A model generated the notes under the pieces. It did not search any database, was not told the DNA's origin, and saw only the letters and a list, made by a program, of their open reading frames with translations. From the NCBI RefSeq assembly GCF_001512285.1, contig NZ_LNUV01000006.1, positions 945,159 to 1,009,158 on the forward strand: DNA of 64,000 nt, written 5' to 3'. Each line of letters starts with the position of its first letter. Position 1 is the stretch's first letter. The DNA comes from Arthrobacter sp. EpRS71 (GTDB lineage: Bacteria > Actinomycetota > Actinomycetes > Actinomycetales > Micrococcaceae). Shown here in pieces: positions 62,480 to 64,000 of the stretch. A program made the position numbers and the translations under genes.

Positions 62480-63846
62480 CCGCCGAAATGCCCCGCCTGG
62501 GCCGTGACGTTGCGCCCGCCCCCAAAGCTCCCGTGCGCATGGTGCACCTGGGCCTGGGAGCCTTCCACCGTTCGCACCAGGCCTGGTACACGCAGCACGC
62601 CGGCGACGCGGGGGAGTGGGGCATTGCCTCCTTCACTGGTCGCCGCCCGGACGCCGCCGAGGTTCTGGCCGCGCAAGACGGACTGTTCACCCTTGTGGAG
62701 CGCTCCGATGCGGGGGATTCGTTCGAGGTTGTGGGCAGCATCGTGGAAGCCGTGGATGGCGCCGATGTGCAGCGCTTGGTCGAACTGGTAGCGGCACCCC
62801 AAACCGCTGTGGTCACGCTGACCATCACCGAGGCCGCCTACGGGTTTGGCGCGGACGACGTGACGCTGCTGCGTGCCGGCGAAAAGCCCACGACGCCGTT
62901 GGGGCGTCTGGTCCGCGGCCTCGCCGCCCGCAGGGACGCCGACGCCGGTCCCCTCGCCGTGGTCTCCTGCGACAACCTCTCGGACAACGGCAACGTCGCG
63001 CGCCATGCCGTAGCGAACCTTGCCCGGGAGGTGGACGCCGGACTGGCGGACTGGATTGACGCCAATGTCAGTTTCGTGAGCACCTCAGTGGACAGGATCA
63101 CCCCGCGCACCACCGCCGACGACGTTCAGCTGGTGGCCCGCAAGTGCGGCTACCGGGATGAAGCACCGGTGGTGGCCGAGCCCTTCCGCAACTGGGCGCT
63201 CAGCGGCGACTTCCCTGCCGGGCGCCCCCGCTGGGAGGACGCCGGCGCGCTCTTCGTGGACCACATAGAGCCTTACGAGAACCGGAAGCTCTGGCTCCTC
63301 AACGGCGCACACTCCATCCTGGCTTACGCCGGACAGCTCCGTGGACACACCACTGTTGCCGAAGCGCTGGCTGATCCCTTGTGCTTGCAAGCCGTGGAGG
63401 AGTTCTGGGATGAAGCATCCCGCCACCTTGCCGGCGACGATCTGCGCATTCCTGAGTACAGGGCCGCCTTGCTGGACCGCTTCGGTAACTCGCGGATCGC
63501 CCACCACTTGGCCCAAATCGCCATGGATGCCAGCACTAAACTCCGGATGCGGGCCGTCCCCGTGCTCCGGGCTGAGCGTGCGGCGGGCCGGAGTGGCGAG
63601 GGCGCAGCCCGGATGATTGCGGCGTGGGCCGCGTACGTGGACTCAAACCCCGGACTGCAGGACCCGCAATCGGAGGCAGTGGCCGTGGCCAACAAAGAGG
63701 TGGGCTCTGAGCGCATCGCTGCCCTCGTAGCGTTGCTGGATGCTGAGTTCGCCCGGGATTCCGCGGTAGTTGAGCTCGTCCACAAGCTCAGTCTCGAATT
63801 CGCAAACCTCGCGCAACCGATTGCCGTTGCCGGTAATCCAAACTAG
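62476..63846 (+). CDS. uxuB: fructuronate reductase/mannitol dehydrogenase family
   Basis: The 456-aa polyol-specific long-chain dehydrogenase has [56 protein letters not shown], the catalytic Lys segment [25 protein letters not shown] and [32 protein letters not shown]. Between UxaC and a mannonate dehydratase it most likely reduces D-fructuronate to D-mannonate with NADH. It overlaps uxaC by four bases and is 20 bp ahead of the next gene. Confidence 0.9.
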   Translation: MTAEMPRLGRDVAPAPKAPVRMVHLGLGAFHRSHQAWYTQHAGDAGEWGIASFTGRRPDAAEVLAAQDGLFTLVERSDAGDSFEVVGSIVEAVDGADVQRLVELVAAPQTAVVTLTITEAAYGFGADDVTLLRAGEKPTTPLGRLVRGLAARRDADAGPLAVVSCDNLSDNGNVARHAVANLAREVDAGLADWIDANVSFVSTSVDRITPRTTADDVQLVARKCGYRDEAPVVAEPFRNWALSGDFPAGRPRWEDAGALFVDHIEPYENRKLWLLNGAHSILAYAGQLRGHTTVAEALADPLCLQAVEEFWDEASRHLAGDDLRIPEYRAALLDRFGNSRIAHHLAQIAMDASTKLRMRAVPVLRAERAAGRSGEGAARMIAAWAAYVDSNPGLQDPQSEAVAVANKEVGSERIAALVALLDAEFARDSAVVELVHKLSLEFANLAQPIAVAGNPN

Positions 63847-63866
63847 ACCTCCCGAAAGGAAAAGCT

Positions 63867-64000
63867 GTGAAAATCATTGCCGCTGATGTCTTTGTGACCA
63901 GCCCGTCCCGTAACTTCGTTACTTTGCGCATCACCACGGAGGACGGTGTCACCGGCATTGGTGACGCCACGCTCAATGGCCGTGAACTGGCCGTCGCCGC
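63867..64000 (+). CDS. mannonate dehydratase-like enolase superfamily protein, 3' end outside window
   Basis: Only 44 codons are visible from GTG 63867, which has AAAGGA six bases upstream. The sequence [18 protein letters not shown], then [25 protein letters not shown], is the N-terminal capping domain of ManD-type enolases. These dehydrate D-mannonate to 2-keto-3-deoxygluconate, the step after UxuB. The catalytic barrel is beyond the right edge. Confidence 0.82.
   Translation, partial: MKIIAADVFVTSPSRNFVTLRITTEDGVTGIGDATLNGRELAVA

Overview
The window is high-GC DNA with actinobacterial gene style: GTG starts, many ATGA stop/start overlaps, probable leaderless transcripts and a DUF222-HNH gene. 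The dimethylglycine oxidase (830 aa) and choline oxidase (550 aa) closely resemble the well-studied Arthrobacter globiformis enzymes as I remember them. I therefore read this as a chromosomal segment of Arthrobacter, Paenarthrobacter or a close relative (Micrococcaceae). No rRNA, tRNA, CRISPR array, prophage or insertion sequence was seen.

Layout. 1-0.8 kb: end of a fasciclin-domain protein and a 47-aa protein. 0.9-20.1 kb: a glycine betaine and one-carbon island, with a BCCT transporter, an IclR regulator, and a minus-strand run purU-dmgO-fchA-folD-fdhF-fdhA-moeA. Opposite lie a GntR regulator, a pdxS paralogue with a coupled 74-aa gene, a LysR regulator, and the Rieske betaine monooxygenase pair gbcA-gbcB. 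20.2-22.7 kb: a small winged-helix-like protein, a photolyase and a membrane protein. 22.8-27.1 kb: valine catabolism (mmsA, 3-hydroxyisobutyryl-CoA hydrolase, mmsB, enoyl-CoA hydratase). 27.2-31.3 kb: small membrane protein, TenA, UspA, HNH protein, MarR. 31.4-34.5 kb: an acyl-CoA ligase divergent from an acyl-CoA dehydrogenase. 34.4-39.4 kb: choline oxidation (betB-codA plus an APC permease). 39.5-46 kb: a membrane molybdo-enzyme, then an accessory patch of small genes, a PadR pair, VanW and two secreted proteins. 46-49.1 kb: BetI-like TetR, TipA-like MerR, PadR and NadE. 49.2-64 kb: a uronate or uronide catabolic locus with two LacI regulators, a dipeptide-type ABC transporter, sugar isomerases and oxidoreductases, uxaC, uxuB and the start of a manD-like gene.

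How it fits together. Choline is oxidised to glycine betaine (CodA, BetB). Betaine is demethylated by GbcAB, releasing formaldehyde that FdhA turns into formate. Dimethylglycine goes to DmgO, which passes its methyl group to tetrahydrofolate; FolD, FchA and PurU convert that to formate. Both branches meet at the molybdenum formate dehydrogenase, which MoeA may supply with cofactor. FolD lacks the usual YxxxK lysine, so FchA probably does the cyclohydrolase step. The uronate locus carries three copies of an 18-bp operator (TTGRCAAYCGGTTGNCAA) at its main promoters, a likely LacI regulon.
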